Below, one piece after another: positions 54,170 through 64,000 of a DNA stretch of 64,000 nt. The first letter of the stretch is position 1. Each line of letters begins with the position of its first letter. The DNA is from Levilactobacillus huananensis (GTDB lineage: Bacteria > Bacillota > Bacilli > Lactobacillales > Lactobacillaceae), in assembly GCF_003946145.1 (NCBI RefSeq), contig NZ_RHOC01000003.1:1-64000 (forward strand). Reading direction: 5' to 3'. The notes beneath the pieces are model-generated. The model searched no databases. It saw only the letters and a list, made by a program, of their open reading frames with translations, and was not told the DNA's origin. Position numbers and translations under genes: made by a program.

Positions 54170-54204
54170 CTGATGAAAAAATAATTTGGTAGGGAGGTTA
54201 TGCC

Positions 54205-56211
54205 ATGATCGATCGGCAAACGGATCGTAAGTTTGACCTGGTGTCTAAATATCAGCCAACGGGGGACCAACCCGAGGCGATAGCCCAGCTGACAAAGGGC
54301 ATTCAGGAACACGAGAAAGCACAGATTCTGTTAGGGGCCACGGGGACTGGGAAGACGTTTACGATTTCAAACGTTATCCAACAAGTGAACAAGCCGACTC
54401 TGGTGCTTTCCCACAATAAGACGTTGGCGGGACAATTATACGGTGAATTTAAGCAATTCTTCCCGAACAACGCGGTGGAGTACTTTGTTAGTTACTATGA
54501 TTATTATCAACCGGAAGCCTATGTGCCCTCGAGCGATACTTATATCGAAAAAGATTCATCGATTAATGATGAAATCGACAAGCTCCGACATTCCGCGACA
54601 AGTTCTTTGCTGGAACGAAACGATGTGATCGTGGTGGCCTCCGTCTCCTCAATCTTCGGGTTAGGGGATCCAACCGAATATAAGAATCATGTGGTTTCAC
54701 TACGGGTGGGGCAAGAGATTGAACGAGATGCCCTGCTACGCAAGCTCGTTAATATTCAATTTGAACGAAATGACTACGATTTTCAGCGAGGTCGGTTCCG
54801 GGTTCACGGTGACGTGGTCGAAATCTTCCCAGCATCACGGGATGACCGGGCCTTGCGGGTTGAATTTTTCGGAGATGAGATTGACCGAATTCGTGAAGTG
54901 GATTCGCTGACGGGCGAAATTGTTGGCGACCGCGAACACGTAGCAATCTTTCCAGCGACACACTTTATGACCAACGATGATGTTATGACGAAGGCCACGG
55001 CAGGCATCGAAGGTGAACTCAAGGACCGCGTTGATGAATTGGAAGGAGCTGGCAAGTTGCTGGAGGCCCAACGCCTTAAGCAACGGACCACTTACGATTT
55101 AGAAATGATGCGTGAAATGGGTTACACCAGCGGGATTGAAAACTACTCACGTTGGATGGATGGGCGTAAGCCCGGAGAACCCCCATACACATTGTTAGAC
55201 TTCTTCCCGAAGGACTTCTTGATGGTGGTCGACGAATCTCACGTCACTATGCCACAAGTTCGGGGAATGTATAATGGTGACCGTGCACGGAAGCAACAAT
55301 TGGTGGACTATGGTTTCCGGTTGCCAAGTGCCCTGGATAACCGACCGCTCAAGTTAAATGAAGTTGAACAACATATTAATCAAGTCATTTACATGTCAGC
55401 GACGCCTGGTCCCTATGAACACGAGCAAACCGATCACGTGGTTCAGCAGATTATCCGGCCAACCGGTCTATTAGATCCGACAATCGAGGTTCGACCAATT
55501 ATGGGGCAAATGGATGACCTGGTTGGTGAGATTAACGCGCGGGTTGACGCTAATGAACGGACGTTTGTCACCACGTTAACCAAGAAGATGTCGGAAGATT
55601 TGACCGATTATCTGAAGGATTTGGGAATCAAGGTGGCATACTTGCACTCCGACATTAAGACGTTGGAGCGGACCGAAATCATGCGTGATCTGCGACTGGG
55701 TAAATACGATGTCCTGGTCGGGATCAACCTGTTACGAGAAGGAATCGATATTCCAGAAGTCTCGTTGGTTGCGATTCTTGATGCCGATAAAGAGGGGTTC
55801 CTGCGTAACGAACGGTCATTGATTCAGACGATCGGTCGGGCTGCTCGAAACTCTCATGGGGCTGTGATCATGTATGCGGATTCCGTGACGGATTCGATGC
55901 AGGCTGCCATGGATGAAACGGCGCGTCGTCGTGAAGTTCAGATTGCCTACAACAAGAAGCATGGCATCACACCAACCACGATTATCAAACCAATTCGTGA
56001 TCTGATTGCGGTCACGAAGACCAATGATCATGAAGGCGAAAAGGATGACTTCGTGGCGAGTGACTTTGAAGACATGTCCAAGGAAGATCAGGAGAAGTTG
56101 ATCTCGCGTCTTGAAGATGAGATGCGGGCGGCAGCCAAGAAACTTGATTTTGAACAGGCGGCTTCCTTGCGGGATACTGTGATGGATATGAAGACCGAGA
56201 TCGGGGACTAG
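54205..56211 (+). CDS. uvrB: Excinuclease ABC subunit B
   Basis: This 668-residue helicase-like damage-verification subunit has Walker A GATGTGKT (44-51), the beta-hairpin [12 protein letters not shown] (97-107) that clamps DNA, VVDESH, and helicase motifs to [11 protein letters not shown]-terminal UVR motif (about 628-663, [22 protein letters not shown]) binds UvrC. The ATG at 54205 is seven bases after GGGAGG. It forms an operon with uvrA under a LexA box. Confidence 0.97.
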   Translation: MIDRQTDRKFDLVSKYQPTGDQPEAIAQLTKGIQEHEKAQILLGATGTGKTFTISNVIQQVNKPTLVLSHNKTLAGQLYGEFKQFFPNNAVEYFVSYYDYYQPEAYVPSSDTYIEKDSSINDEIDKLRHSATSSLLERNDVIVVASVSSIFGLGDPTEYKNHVVSLRVGQEIERDALLRKLVNIQFERNDYDFQRGRFRVHGDVVEIFPASRDDRALRVEFFGDEIDRIREVDSLTGEIVGDREHVAIFPATHFMTNDDVMTKATAGIEGELKDRVDELEGAGKLLEAQRLKQRTTYDLEMMREMGYTSGIENYSRWMDGRKPGEPPYTLLDFFPKDFLMVVDESHVTMPQVRGMYNGDRARKQQLVDYGFRLPSALDNRPLKLNEVEQHINQVIYMSATPGPYEHEQTDHVVQQIIRPTGLLDPTIEVRPIMGQMDDLVGEINARVDANERTFVTTLTKKMSEDLTDYLKDLGIKVAYLHSDIKTLERTEIMRDLRLGKYDVLVGINLLREGIDIPEVSLVAILDADKEGFLRNERSLIQTIGRAARNSHGAVIMYADSVTDSMQAAMDETARRREVQIAYNKKHGITPTTIIKPIRDLIAVTKTNDHEGEKDDFVASDFEDMSKEDQEKLISRLEDEMRAAAKKLDFEQAASLRDTVMDMKTEIGD

Positions 56212-56226
56212 TGAGGAGAATGTTAT

Positions 56227-59097
56227 TTGGCAAACGATAAAATTATCATCCATGGGGCACGTGCCCATAACTTAAAGGATGTCGATGTGACAATCCCTAA
56301 GAATAAGTTGGTGGTTATCAGTGGTCTTTCTGGTTCAGGGAAGAGTTCTCTGGCCTTTGACACGCTGTATGCCGAAGGCCAACGTCGGTACGTGGAAAGT
56401 CTGTCTTCCTATGCCCGTCAATTCTTAGGCCAGATGGATAAACCAGATGTCGATTCCATCGATGGGTTGAGTCCGGCTATTTCTATTGACCAAAAGACGA
56501 CGTCTAAGAACCCCCGGTCAACGGTGGGAACAGTCACGGAAATTAATGATTACTTGCGTCTCTTGTGGGCACGAGTCGGGACGCCCATCTGTCCGAATGA
56601 TGGGACCAAGATCACCAGTCAAAGTGTGGAACAGATGGTTGATCAAGTCTTGGCGTTGCCCGAACGAACTAAACTCCAAGTGTTGTCACCGATTGTGCGG
56701 GCCAAAAAGGGCCAGCACAAGAAGATCTTTGAAAAAATTCGACGTGAAGGATTCGTCCGCGTCAGAGTCGACGGTGATATCTTAGATATCGACGATGTTC
56801 CAGAATTAAACAAGAACCAGAGTCATGACATTGCGATCGTTATCGACCGGATTGTCGTCAAATCAGGGATTCGTTCTCGACTTTTCGATTCTTTTGAAGC
56901 AGCATTACGGTTAAGTGGCGGTTATGCCATTGCTGACGTGATTGGCGGGGAGGCATTGGTCTTCTCCGAACACTACGCCTGCCCAGTCTGTGGGTTTACG
57001 GTGGGTGAGCTGGAACCACGGCTCTTCTCCTTTAACGCGCCATTCGGGGCTTGTCCCGATTGTGACGGTCTTGGGGTTAAGCTAGAGGTCGATCTGGACC
57101 TCGTCGTTCCTGACAAGTCAAAGACACTTCGTGAGGGCGCCTTAGCACCCTGGAACCCAATCAGTTCGCAATACTACCCGGCTCTGCTGGAACAGGCCTG
57201 TGCGGCATTTAACGTCGACTTAGACACGCCATTTGAGAATCTGACACAGGACGAACAGGACCTGGTTTTATATGGGTCTCACGACAAGACCTTCCATTTC
57301 CATTATGAAAATGATTTTGGTGGCGTCCGTGATGTGGATGTGGCCTTCGAAGGGGTTGTACCAAACGTTGATCGTCGCTATAAAGAAACTAATAGCGAAT
57401 TTACCCGCGATGTGATGCGGAAGTACATGGCCGAATTGACCTGTCAAACCTGTCACGGTTACCGGCTAAACCGCAAGGCACTCAGTGTTCAGATCAATCA
57501 TCAACACATTGGTGCGGTATCTGACTTACCTGTTGATAAGGAACTGAGTTTCTTTAAGGATCTTAGCTTTGGCGAACAGGACCAGGTTATTGCGCAACCA
57601 ATCTTAAAGGAAATTCGCGACCGGTTAACGTTCTTACGTAACGTAGGCCTGGATTACCTGACACTGAGTCGTTCTGCACGGACCCTGTCCGGTGGGGAAG
57701 CGCAACGGATTCGTTTGGCCACACAGATTGGGTCGAATCTCTCTGGGGTACTCTATATTTTAGATGAACCATCAATTGGGTTGCATCAACGGGATAATGA
57801 TCGCTTGATCGCGTCGCTGAAACAGATGCGTGATCTGGGAAATACCCTGATTGTTGTTGAGCATGACGAGGATACCATGCGGGCTGCGGACTACATTGTA
57901 GACGTGGGTCCTGGTGCCGGGGAGAACGGAGGCCGCATCATGGCTGCCGGAACCCCGAAGCAGGTCATGCGTACACGGAAGTCTCTGACCGGGCAGTATC
58001 TGGCCGGGAAACGTTATATTCCAGTTCCTTTGAAGCGTCGTCCGGGGAATGGCAAGATGATTCAAGTCACGGGAGCTGCCGAAAACAACCTCAAGAACAT
58101 CACGGTCGACTTCCCATTGGGAGAGTTTGTCGTGGTGACCGGGGTTTCCGGTTCCGGTAAGTCAACGCTGGTCAATACCATCTTGAAGCGGGCATTGGCA
58201 CAAAAGTTAAATCGTAATTCGGAGAAACCGGGGAAGTACAAGTCTATCTCTGGTATTCAAAACATCGAACGACTGGTTGATATCGACCAAAGTCCAATTG
58301 GACGGACGCCACGGAGTAACCCGGCGACCTACACGGGTGTCTTTGACGACGTGCGTACTCTGTTCGCGCAAACCAATGACGCCAAGTTGCGGGGTTATCA
58401 AAAGGGGCGGTTCAGTTTTAACACCAAGGGAGGCCGTTGTGAGGCTTGTCATGGTGATGGGATTTTGAAGATTGAAATGAACTTTTTACCTGACGTCTAC
58501 GTGCCTTGTGAGGTTTGCCATGGAACGCGGTACAATTCTGAAACCTTGGAAGTTGAATACAAGGGGAAGAATATCGCTGACGTGCTCGACATGACGGTTA
58601 GTGAGGCCTTGAAGTTCTTTGAAGCCATTCCTAAGATTACCCGAAAGTTGCAGACCATTCAGGATGTTGGCTTAGGGTACGTCAAGCTTGGACAACCCGC
58701 AACGACACTCTCCGGTGGGGAAGCACAACGGATGAAGTTGGCCGCCGAGCTGCATAAGCAACAGAACGGGAAGAACTTCTATATCCTAGATGAACCAACG
58801 ACTGGGTTGCATACCGACGATATTAAGCGTTTGTTGGCGGTACTGCACCGACTGGTAGACAAGGGCAATACGGTCTTGGTTATCGAGCATAACTTGGATG
58901 TCATCAAGACGGCGGATCATCTGATTGACCTTGGTCCAGAGGGTGGAGAAGCCGGCGGTAACGTGGTCGCTACTGGGACTCCCGAGGAACTTGCTGAAGT
59001 GAAGTCGAGTTACACGGGTCAGTATCTGAAGCCGGTTCTGGAACGGGATACAGCCCGCACAGAAGCCGACGAGAAAACCCCGTCATCGAAACGTTAA
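56227..59097 (+). CDS. uvrA: Excinuclease ABC subunit A
   Basis: This 956-residue damage-recognition ATPase has two ABC modules: GLSGSGKSS (33-41) and GVSGSGKST, each with an LSGGEAQR signature. Zinc modules lie at CPVCG...CPDC (about 257-282) and CEACHGDG...CEVCHG (about 738-765). Translation starts at TTG (56227) behind GAGGAG, 15 bases after uvrB. The C-terminal tail is acidic then basic ([12 protein letters not shown]). Confidence 0.97.
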   Translation: MANDKIIIHGARAHNLKDVDVTIPKNKLVVISGLSGSGKSSLAFDTLYAEGQRRYVESLSSYARQFLGQMDKPDVDSIDGLSPAISIDQKTTSKNPRSTVGTVTEINDYLRLLWARVGTPICPNDGTKITSQSVEQMVDQVLALPERTKLQVLSPIVRAKKGQHKKIFEKIRREGFVRVRVDGDILDIDDVPELNKNQSHDIAIVIDRIVVKSGIRSRLFDSFEAALRLSGGYAIADVIGGEALVFSEHYACPVCGFTVGELEPRLFSFNAPFGACPDCDGLGVKLEVDLDLVVPDKSKTLREGALAPWNPISSQYYPALLEQACAAFNVDLDTPFENLTQDEQDLVLYGSHDKTFHFHYENDFGGVRDVDVAFEGVVPNVDRRYKETNSEFTRDVMRKYMAELTCQTCHGYRLNRKALSVQINHQHIGAVSDLPVDKELSFFKDLSFGEQDQVIAQPILKEIRDRLTFLRNVGLDYLTLSRSARTLSGGEAQRIRLATQIGSNLSGVLYILDEPSIGLHQRDNDRLIASLKQMRDLGNTLIVVEHDEDTMRAADYIVDVGPGAGENGGRIMAAGTPKQVMRTRKSLTGQYLAGKRYIPVPLKRRPGNGKMIQVTGAAENNLKNITVDFPLGEFVVVTGVSGSGKSTLVNTILKRALAQKLNRNSEKPGKYKSISGIQNIERLVDIDQSPIGRTPRSNPATYTGVFDDVRTLFAQTNDAKLRGYQKGRFSFNTKGGRCEACHGDGILKIEMNFLPDVYVPCEVCHGTRYNSETLEVEYKGKNIADVLDMTVSEALKFFEAIPKITRKLQTIQDVGLGYVKLGQPATTLSGGEAQRMKLAAELHKQQNGKNFYILDEPTTGLHTDDIKRLLAVLHRLVDKGNTVLVIEHNLDVIKTADHLIDLGPEGGEAGGNVVATGTPEELAEVKSSYTGQYLKPVLERDTARTEADEKTPSSKR

Positions 59098-59112
59098 CAA
59101 ATTGTCATTAGC

Positions 59113-59151
59113 AACGGCCGGCCTGGTCTTTCACGGGTTGGCCGTTTTTTT
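59113..59151 (+). terminator. uvrBA terminator
   Basis: AACGGCC pairs with GGCCGTT around a loop, followed by seven T. Confidence 0.9.
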
Positions 59152-59165
59152 AGAACCAGCGTACC

Positions 59166-59194
59166 TTGTGAGAATCCCGGAAAACCAGTACAAT
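59166..59194 (+). promoter_or_regulatory. Promoter of the DUF308 gene
   Basis: TTGTGA (59166-59171) and TACAAT (59189-59194) are 17 bases apart. Confidence 0.7.
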
Positions 59195-59243
59195 AGGTAA
59201 AAACCGGTCGCCACTTGACCGGAACTGTGAGGAGATGCAGTCA

Positions 59244-59789
59244 ATGTTTAATATGAATCGGACGCGCTGGGGGTTTGACTGGGGAGAGTTCATTCTGGGT
59301 ATTTTATTCCTAGTGGCCGCTTTTGGCCTGTTACGGTCGCCTAAGATTGGTTTAACGGGATTAGCCATTATTTTTGCTTTTATGGCCTTGTTGAGTGGAT
59401 TGACTACGATTGCGGGTTACCGTAAGTTGCATGAAGTGACCGGGATGCGTGCCAACTTTGCGTTAGTTCTCGGTGTCTTGGATATTCTGATTGCGGTCGT
59501 GTTCTTCTTTGACATGAACAGTGCCATTGTGACCTTGGGTTATCTGTTTGCTCTTTGGTTTATTCTGGACTCAATCGAACGTCTGATCGTGGCGAGTCAC
59601 CTGCGTTCCTTCGGTGGGGGCTTCTTCTGGTTCTCCATCATCTTGGACGTCTTGAGCTTAGTTGTGGGGATTCTTCTGTTCGTGCACCCAGTGGTCGCGG
59701 CCTTATCTATCAACGTGTTGGTAGCTTCGTTCTTTGCAGTCTTTGGGGTTAACGCGATCTGGATTGCTTTTGCACGTAGTCGTCAGTAA
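59244..59789 (+). CDS. DUF308/HdeD-family membrane protein
   Basis: This 181-residue protein has six hydrophobic segments in three pairs, the DUF308 repeat seen in HdeD (acid resistance in E. coli). It begins MFNMNRTRWGFDWGEFILGILFL. The ATG at 59244 is nine bases after GAGGAG; the ATG at 59235 abuts it. It is a single-gene unit with promoter and terminator. A role in acid or envelope stress is only an analogy. Confidence 0.82.
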   Translation: MFNMNRTRWGFDWGEFILGILFLVAAFGLLRSPKIGLTGLAIIFAFMALLSGLTTIAGYRKLHEVTGMRANFALVLGVLDILIAVVFFFDMNSAIVTLGYLFALWFILDSIERLIVASHLRSFGGGFFWFSIILDVLSLVVGILLFVHPVVAALSINVLVASFFAVFGVNAIWIAFARSRQ

Positions 59790-59809
59790 GTTTACTTAAT
59801 CATTAAAGT

Positions 59810-59841
59810 AAGGTCTCTGGAATTCTCTGGAGGCCTTTTTC
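59810..59841 (+). terminator. Terminator of the DUF308 gene
   Basis: AAGGTCTC pairs with GAGGCCTT (one G-T pair), followed by five or six T. Confidence 0.75.
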
Positions 59842-59893
59842 AATGGCAACAGGGGCACAAAAGACCGATATTTCGGGCGATTATGGAATAAAT

Positions 59894-59922
59894 TAGGAAA
59901 GACACGCCCGGTGTGTTATACT
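59894..59922 (+). promoter_or_regulatory. Putative promoter of rapZ-yvcK-whiA
   Basis: TATACT (59917-59922) with a poor -35 (TAGGAA, 59894-59899) at 17 bases, 37 bases before the ATG. Confidence 0.45.
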
Positions 59923-59959
59923 GCTTAAAGACGTTTTTTCAGGAAGCTGGAGGAGAACC

Positions 59960-60844
59960 ATGACAGATGAGATTCATTTCGTCATTATTACGGGAATGAG
60001 TGGTGCCGGAAAGACCGTGGCCATGCAGAGTTTTGAAGACTTAGGCTATTTCTGTGTCGATAATCTGCCACCCACATTGTTGCCAAAATTTTGGGACCTG
60101 ATCCGTGAATCTGGTAAGATCTCTAAAGTCGCGCTGGTCATTGACCTCCGCTCACGAGCTTTCTATGACGAGATCGTGCGGATGTTAAATGACGTCGCGG
60201 TTCACGGCAGTATGAACGCCCAGGTTCTCTTCTTGGACGCTTCCGATGAGGAATTGGTCTCCCGATACAAGGAAACCAGACGCTCCCATCCACTGGCCCG
60301 CAATGGCCGCGTGATGGAGGGTATTCAGCGAGAACGGACCTTGCTCGCGTCCATTCGTCAGGCAGCTCAGCTAGTGATCGACACTACGAATCTGAGTCCT
60401 CGAAAATTACGTGAAGAAATTTTCCATAACTATGAAACGGAATCAGCCCAAGTTTTCCACATCGAAGTGATGTCGTTTGGGTTTAAGTATGGGTTACCCA
60501 TCGACGCTGATATCGTGATGGACGTCCGATTCCTGCCAAATCCTTACTATGTTCCAGAACTAAGACCCCAGACCGGGTTGGACCAACCTGTCTACGATTA
60601 CGTCATGAGTCAACCGCAGACGGAGGAGTTCTATGGCCAATTTTTGAAGTTACTCACGACGATTGTGCCCGGCTATAAAAAAGAAGGCAAGGCTAATCTG
60701 ACCATCGCGATCGGTTGTACGGGCGGTCAACACCGTTCTGTCGCCTTAGCGACGCGAATTGGGCAGGCACTAGGGAGTACTTATCCCGTGCATGTCACCC
60801 ATCGTGACATTAACAGGCGAAAGGAGTCCACCAACCGCTCATGA
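59960..60844 (+). CDS. rapZ: RapZ/YvcJ family nucleotide-binding protein
   Basis: This 294-residue P-loop protein has GMSGAGKT (12-19) and a C-terminal domain with [10 protein letters not shown]. In E. coli RapZ guides sRNA decay to control glucosamine-6-P synthase; the Bacillus homologue YvcJ is a GTPase linked to competence. The ATG follows GGAGGAG. It overlaps yvcK by 4 bases, the conserved rapZ-yvcK-whiA trio. Confidence 0.93.
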   Translation: MTDEIHFVIITGMSGAGKTVAMQSFEDLGYFCVDNLPPTLLPKFWDLIRESGKISKVALVIDLRSRAFYDEIVRMLNDVAVHGSMNAQVLFLDASDEELVSRYKETRRSHPLARNGRVMEGIQRERTLLASIRQAAQLVIDTTNLSPRKLREEIFHNYETESAQVFHIEVMSFGFKYGLPIDADIVMDVRFLPNPYYVPELRPQTGLDQPVYDYVMSQPQTEEFYGQFLKLLTTIVPGYKKEGKANLTIAIGCTGGQHRSVALATRIGQALGSTYPVHVTHRDINRRKESTNRS

Positions 60845-61854
60845 GAGATCCGTTACGTACCCGCCGCCCCAAGATCGTGGTGATCGGCGGTGGGACGGGA
60901 TTACCGGTTATTTTAAGAAACCTACGAGATCAAGACGTCGATATCACGGCCGTGGTTACGGTCGCCGATGACGGGGGATCTTCAGGTATTATTCGCCACT
61001 ATGTCAACGTGGTGCCGCCTGGAGATATTCGAAATGTTATGGTTGCTTTAGCCGAAGTTCCCACCATTTATAAAGATTTATTTCAGTACCGGTTTGAAAC
61101 AACAGACGACTTTTTTGCGGGCCATGCCATTGGTAACCTCATCATTGCCGCCTTATCCGAAATGCGGGGCGGTATTTTTGATGCCGTTCAAGAACTCTCG
61201 CAGTTAATGCGGGTCAATGGTCACGTCTATCCGGCATCTAACGAGACCTTAGAGCTTCATGCGCAGTTTGCCGATGGGTCCACCCTGAGTGGGGAATCCG
61301 AGATTACGGCCGCCCACAAGCTGATTAAGCGGGTCTGGGTCGAGACCAGTGATCATCATGAGCAACCAACGGCAGTGCAACCCGTGATTGATGCGATTAT
61401 GAATGCTGATCAGATCGTCTTGGGACCTGGGAGCCTATTTACCAGTATTCTGCCGAACCTGATGATTGATAGCGTCGGGCAGGCCGTTCGTGAGAGTCCA
61501 GCTGAGGTTGTCTATATTTGCAACATCATGACCCAGAAGGGTGAAACGCAGAACTTCACCGATGCTGACCATGTCCGTGTTTTGAATCAACATTTACACA
61601 CGAATTTCATCGATACCGTTCTGGTTAATACTCGGAAGGTACCGGATAAATACATTGATTATCAGCGCTGGGACGAAATGTCTCAGCCGGTTCGTCATGA
61701 CTTCCAAGGCCTGCGTGATCAAGGCTGCCGGGTGATTTCGACGGACTTTCTTGAACTAAGGGATAACGGGGCGTTTCATAATGGGCAGGAGGTCGTACAC
61801 GAACTCCTAAACCTGATTGGCCAACCGCGTTACCGGATGAAACGGAGGCCATAA
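60841..61854 (+). CDS. yvcK: YvcK/GlmR family protein
   Basis: This 337-residue CofD-like protein has IGGGTGLP (15-22) and VADDGGSSG (41-49). In Bacillus and Listeria it binds UDP-GlcNAc and activates GlmS, sustaining wall precursor supply. It overlaps rapZ by 4 bases and whiA follows 3 bases later. Older labels as a gluconeogenesis factor refer to the same protein. Confidence 0.93.
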   Translation: MRDPLRTRRPKIVVIGGGTGLPVILRNLRDQDVDITAVVTVADDGGSSGIIRHYVNVVPPGDIRNVMVALAEVPTIYKDLFQYRFETTDDFFAGHAIGNLIIAALSEMRGGIFDAVQELSQLMRVNGHVYPASNETLELHAQFADGSTLSGESEITAAHKLIKRVWVETSDHHEQPTAVQPVIDAIMNADQIVLGPGSLFTSILPNLMIDSVGQAVRESPAEVVYICNIMTQKGETQNFTDADHVRVLNQHLHTNFIDTVLVNTRKVPDKYIDYQRWDEMSQPVRHDFQGLRDQGCRVISTDFLELRDNGAFHNGQEVVHELLNLIGQPRYRMKRRP

Positions 61855-61857
61855 CAC

Positions 61858-62796
61858 ATGTCGTATGCCAGCGAAGTAAAAAAAGAACTGACGACGCTCG
61901 AAGTACACCGGGAGAATGCCAAGGCGGAATTAGTCGCTTTGATCCGGATGAATGGGGCGCTGGGGTTGGCAAACCACCATTTTGTCTTGAACGTTCAAAC
62001 TGAAAATCCCGCCATTGCGCGACGGATGTACCAGCTTTTGAAGCAGTTCTATGATTTGGAAAGTGAACTGTTAGTTCGACGTAAGATGAAGCTTAAGAAG
62101 AATAATCTGTACATCGTGCGGGTTAAGACTGGTGTGACGGAAGTTCTGTCAGACCTAGGGATCTTTGATGGGATGCAGCTCTTAGAGTCTGTTCCCGATG
62201 ATATTCTGAGTTCCGATATGTCGGTGCGTTCGTACCTGCGAGGGGCCTTTTTGGCCGGTGGATCTGTGAACAACCCAGAAACCAGTCGCTATCATTTGGA
62301 GATCTACTCACTATATGAGGAACATAACCAGATGATTGCCGAGATGATGAATCGCTATGATTTGAACGCTCGGACTATTGTTCGGCGTAGTGGGTATATC
62401 ACGTATCTGAAGAGTGCTGAGGAAATTGCCGATTTTCTGTCCCTGATCGGGGCCACGACGTCGATGCTAAAGTTCGAAGATATTCGAATCATGCGTGACA
62501 TGCGAAACTCCGTGAACCGATTGGTCAACTGCGAGAATGCTAACTTAGACAAGGTGGCCAATGCGTCGACTCGGCAGATTGATAACATTCAATTCATAGA
62601 CGCCACGGTTGGCTTGAGTCAGCTGCCGGTTAAGCTACGTGAAGTAGCCGAAACACGGTTGGCACATCAAGAGGTCAGTCTGAAGGAATTAGGAGATCTG
62701 GTTCCTGGCGGTCCTATCTCCAAGTCGGGGATCAATCACCGTTTACGTAAAATTAATGATTATGCTAAACAATTACGTGGAGAGGCTTCTGCGTAG
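61858..62796 (+). CDS. whiA: DNA-binding protein WhiA
   Basis: This 312-residue protein has an N-terminal LAGLIDADG-type fold without nuclease function (visible as [15 protein letters not shown]) and a C-terminal helix-turn-helix ([30 protein letters not shown]). WhiA controls sporulation in Streptomyces and affects chromosome segregation and division in Bacillus. The ATG at 61858 follows GGAGG. No crh gene follows, unlike in Bacillus. Confidence 0.94.
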   Translation: MSYASEVKKELTTLEVHRENAKAELVALIRMNGALGLANHHFVLNVQTENPAIARRMYQLLKQFYDLESELLVRRKMKLKKNNLYIVRVKTGVTEVLSDLGIFDGMQLLESVPDDILSSDMSVRSYLRGAFLAGGSVNNPETSRYHLEIYSLYEEHNQMIAEMMNRYDLNARTIVRRSGYITYLKSAEEIADFLSLIGATTSMLKFEDIRIMRDMRNSVNRLVNCENANLDKVANASTRQIDNIQFIDATVGLSQLPVKLREVAETRLAHQEVSLKELGDLVPGGPISKSGINHRLRKINDYAKQLRGEASA

Positions 62797-62804
62797 TTGA
62801 ATGA

Positions 62805-62846
62805 AAAAGGCGCCGTAATCTCCATTTAGAGGTTACGGCGCCTTTT
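62805..62846 (+). terminator. whiA terminator
   Basis: AAAAGGCGCCGTAA (62805-62818) pairs perfectly with 62833-62846, ending in TTTT. Confidence 0.9.
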
Positions 62847-62853
62847 GTCGATC

Positions 62854-62884
62854 AAAAAAACACACCATGGCAAGCCATGATGTG
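62854..62884 (-). terminator. clpP terminator
   Basis: CACA-N-CATGG pairs with CCATG-N-TGTG around CTTG, followed on the minus strand by seven T. Confidence 0.88.
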
Positions 62885-62896
62885 ATCTTCAGTGAA

Positions 62897-63493
62897 TTAC
62901 TTTTTTTGTTCGCTACTGTTGGTCATGATGTGGTCAATTAAGCCATAATCGACAGCTTCTTGAGCACTCAGGTAGTTATCTCGTTCAGTGTCTTGGTTCA
63001 GACGTTCAACGGGTTGACCAGAATTATCAGCCAAGATTTGGTTGATTAATTGCCGAGTCTTCAAGATCTCACGAGCGGCAATCTCAATTTCAGTTTGTTG
63101 TCCTTGAGCACCACCGGATGGTTGGTGAATCATCACTTGGGCATGTGGTAAGGCGAAACGTTTACCCTTAGTCCCAGATGAAGCCAAGACACTGGCCATG
63201 GAAGCCGCCATACCTAACGTGATAGTTTGCACGTCGGATTGGATAAAGTTCATGGTATCGTAGATTGCCAAGCCGGAAGAAACAACCCCACCTGGTGAGT
63301 TGATGTAAAGCGAAATGTCCTTAGTGGAGTCTTGGGCGTCCAAGAAGAGCAATTGCGCAATGATGGCGTTTGCCATGTCATCTTCGATTGGGCCGGACAA
63401 CATGATGATCCGGTCTTTTAAAAGTCGTGAATAGATATCATATGCCCGTTCGCCACGGGATGATTGTTCAATAACTGTTGGTACTAAATTCAT
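62897..63493 (-). CDS. clpP: ATP-dependent Clp protease proteolytic subunit
   Basis: This 198-residue serine protease forms the 14-mer chamber used by ClpX, ClpC and ClpE. The catalytic triad is S98 (GMAAS), H123 (MIHQP) and D172 (TERDNYLSA). It starts at the ATG at 63493 behind AAGGGAGG. It is a single-gene unit under a CtsR operator with its own terminator. Confidence 0.97.
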   Translation of the reverse strand: MNLVPTVIEQSSRGERAYDIYSRLLKDRIIMLSGPIEDDMANAIIAQLLFLDAQDSTKDISLYINSPGGVVSSGLAIYDTMNFIQSDVQTITLGMAASMASVLASSGTKGKRFALPHAQVMIHQPSGGAQGQQTEIEIAAREILKTRQLINQILADNSGQPVERLNQDTERDNYLSAQEAVDYGLIDHIMTNSSEQKK

Positions 63494-63551
63494 GACAAGA
63501 TAGCCTCCCTTATTAACGTTTGAATGGCTAGCGTTTCGCTAACATATTGTT

Positions 63552-63581
63552 AGTGTACCGCTATGGTCAAAACAGGTCAAA
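63552..63581 (-). promoter_or_regulatory. clpP promoter with overlapping CtsR box
   Basis: On the plus strand GGTCAAA (63565-63571), three bases, GGTCAAA (63575-63581): the CtsR heptad repeat. On the minus strand the second heptad contains the -35 TTGACC (63575-63580), 17 bases from TACACT (63552-63557). CtsR would block polymerase directly. Single TTTGACY heptads also occur near 63610 and 63637. Confidence 0.9.
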
Positions 63582-63799
63582 CGATTAGACTCTGTTAATT
63601 CCCACAACCATTTGACTAGAACTATCATACCAGAGTTTGACCAAACGTCACGTATTATGTCACGGTATTTATGTTGGGGGAAGTACGAGCGACGACCATC
63701 GACTGACCGGTTACGCAGTAAACATGACCGGTTACGGTGAACCTATTTTATTTCCACGCATGGTATGGTTTACTAGGATTAACGAAAGGGGGTGTGCAC
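63582..63799. other. Intergenic region between clpP and the LytTR gene
   Basis: No gene. It contains isolated CtsR-like heptads, and a TATGAT on the minus strand that could be a second clpP -10, with a poor -35. The plus-strand promoter of the LytTR gene is not clear; TATGGT near 63764 is a candidate -10. Confidence 0.45.
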
Positions 63800-64000
63800 T
63801 TGAAGATTCGTGTTGTGATTGATGATCGACTGAAAGAACCAGAAATTACCATTCGAACACCCGAAGACGTGGATGTTGACCAACTTGTGGCATCCATTCA
63901 AGGGGTTGAAGCCACCGCGGCTCGTATGACCTTCAGTCAGCGTGGCGAGAACTATCAGGTCACCTTGCATGACGTGCTCTTCTTTGAAGCTGCGGATCAC
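63800..64000 (+). CDS. LytTR-domain transcriptional regulator (partial)
   Basis: The first 67 residues are visible; the window ends inside the gene. It begins MKIRVVIDDRLKEPEITIRTPE and reaches VTLHDVLFFEAADH, the start of a LytTR DNA-binding domain (the DVLFFEAxDH strand is characteristic). It belongs to the small stand-alone LytTR regulators of lactobacilli. Translation starts at TTG (63800) behind AAAGGGGG. A DUF3021 membrane protein often follows such genes and may lie just outside. Confidence 0.8.
   Translation, partial: MKIRVVIDDRLKEPEITIRTPEDVDVDQLVASIQGVEATAARMTFSQRGENYQVTLHDVLFFEAADH

Overview
The window is a stretch of chromosome from a low-to-moderate GC Gram-positive bacterium, almost certainly a member of the Lactobacillaceae. 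The evidence is a class Ib nrdHEF operon, HPr kinase, a CIRCE element before groESL, a CtsR box before clpP, a Rex regulator, a cre site, many TTG/GTG starts with strong AGGAGG-type ribosome sites, SecA without a C-terminal zinc tail, and gene order that follows the Bacillus/Lactobacillus core. I lean towards a Levilactobacillus-like species, but the genus is only a guess. There is no rRNA, tRNA, insertion sequence, prophage or CRISPR array in the window.

Layout. 1-1.1 kb: a LOG-family phosphoribohydrolase. 1.1-6.6 kb: the one clearly accessory region, an AraC-type regulator divergent from an MFS-GH78-MFS operon (probably rhamnoside uptake and cleavage) with a cre site. 6.6-10.4 kb: nrdHEF on the minus strand. 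10.4-19.1 kb: an rRNA methyltransferase-like gene, tadA, the SRP RNA, then dnaX-ybaB-recR-yaaL, tmk-darA-holB-yabA-rsmI and an acyl-ACP thioesterase. 19.3-27.0 kb: tsaB-rimI-tsaD, an ABC-F ATPase, rex and groES-groEL. 27-31 kb: a KimA-type permease, tagO and yigZ. 31.6-38.1 kb: comFA-comFC, hpf, secA and prfB with its programmed frameshift. 38.6-47.1 kb: a MinJ-like PDZ membrane protein, phoP-phoR and a Pho-box-controlled pstSCAB1B2-phoU. 47.2-52.8 kb: a PspC/YvlD pair, hprK-lgt-gpsA-galU and trxB. 52.9-59.1 kb: an HD hydrolase, a GNAT protein and LexA-boxed uvrB-uvrA. 59.2-64 kb: a DUF308 membrane protein, rapZ-yvcK-whiA, clpP with a CtsR operator, and the start of a LytTR regulator cut off by the window edge.

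Functionally the window is mostly housekeeping. It covers dNTP supply and replication, tRNA modification (TadA and the TsaB/TsaD t6A pair), protein folding and proteolysis, phosphate sensing and uptake, wall and lipid precursors, carbon-catabolite control, and excision repair. Several classical operators can be read directly from the DNA: cre, CIRCE, CtsR, LexA, Pho boxes and Rex half-sites.

I found no convincing undescribed multi-gene system. The least explained pieces are a shortened T-box-like leader with its own terminator before the minJ-like gene, a 12-codon ORF with a strong ribosome site just after tsaD, a long orphan hairpin before nrdHEF, a terminator squeezed between rimI and tsaD, and two long gene-free intervals (27.1-27.4 and 38.1-38.4 kb).
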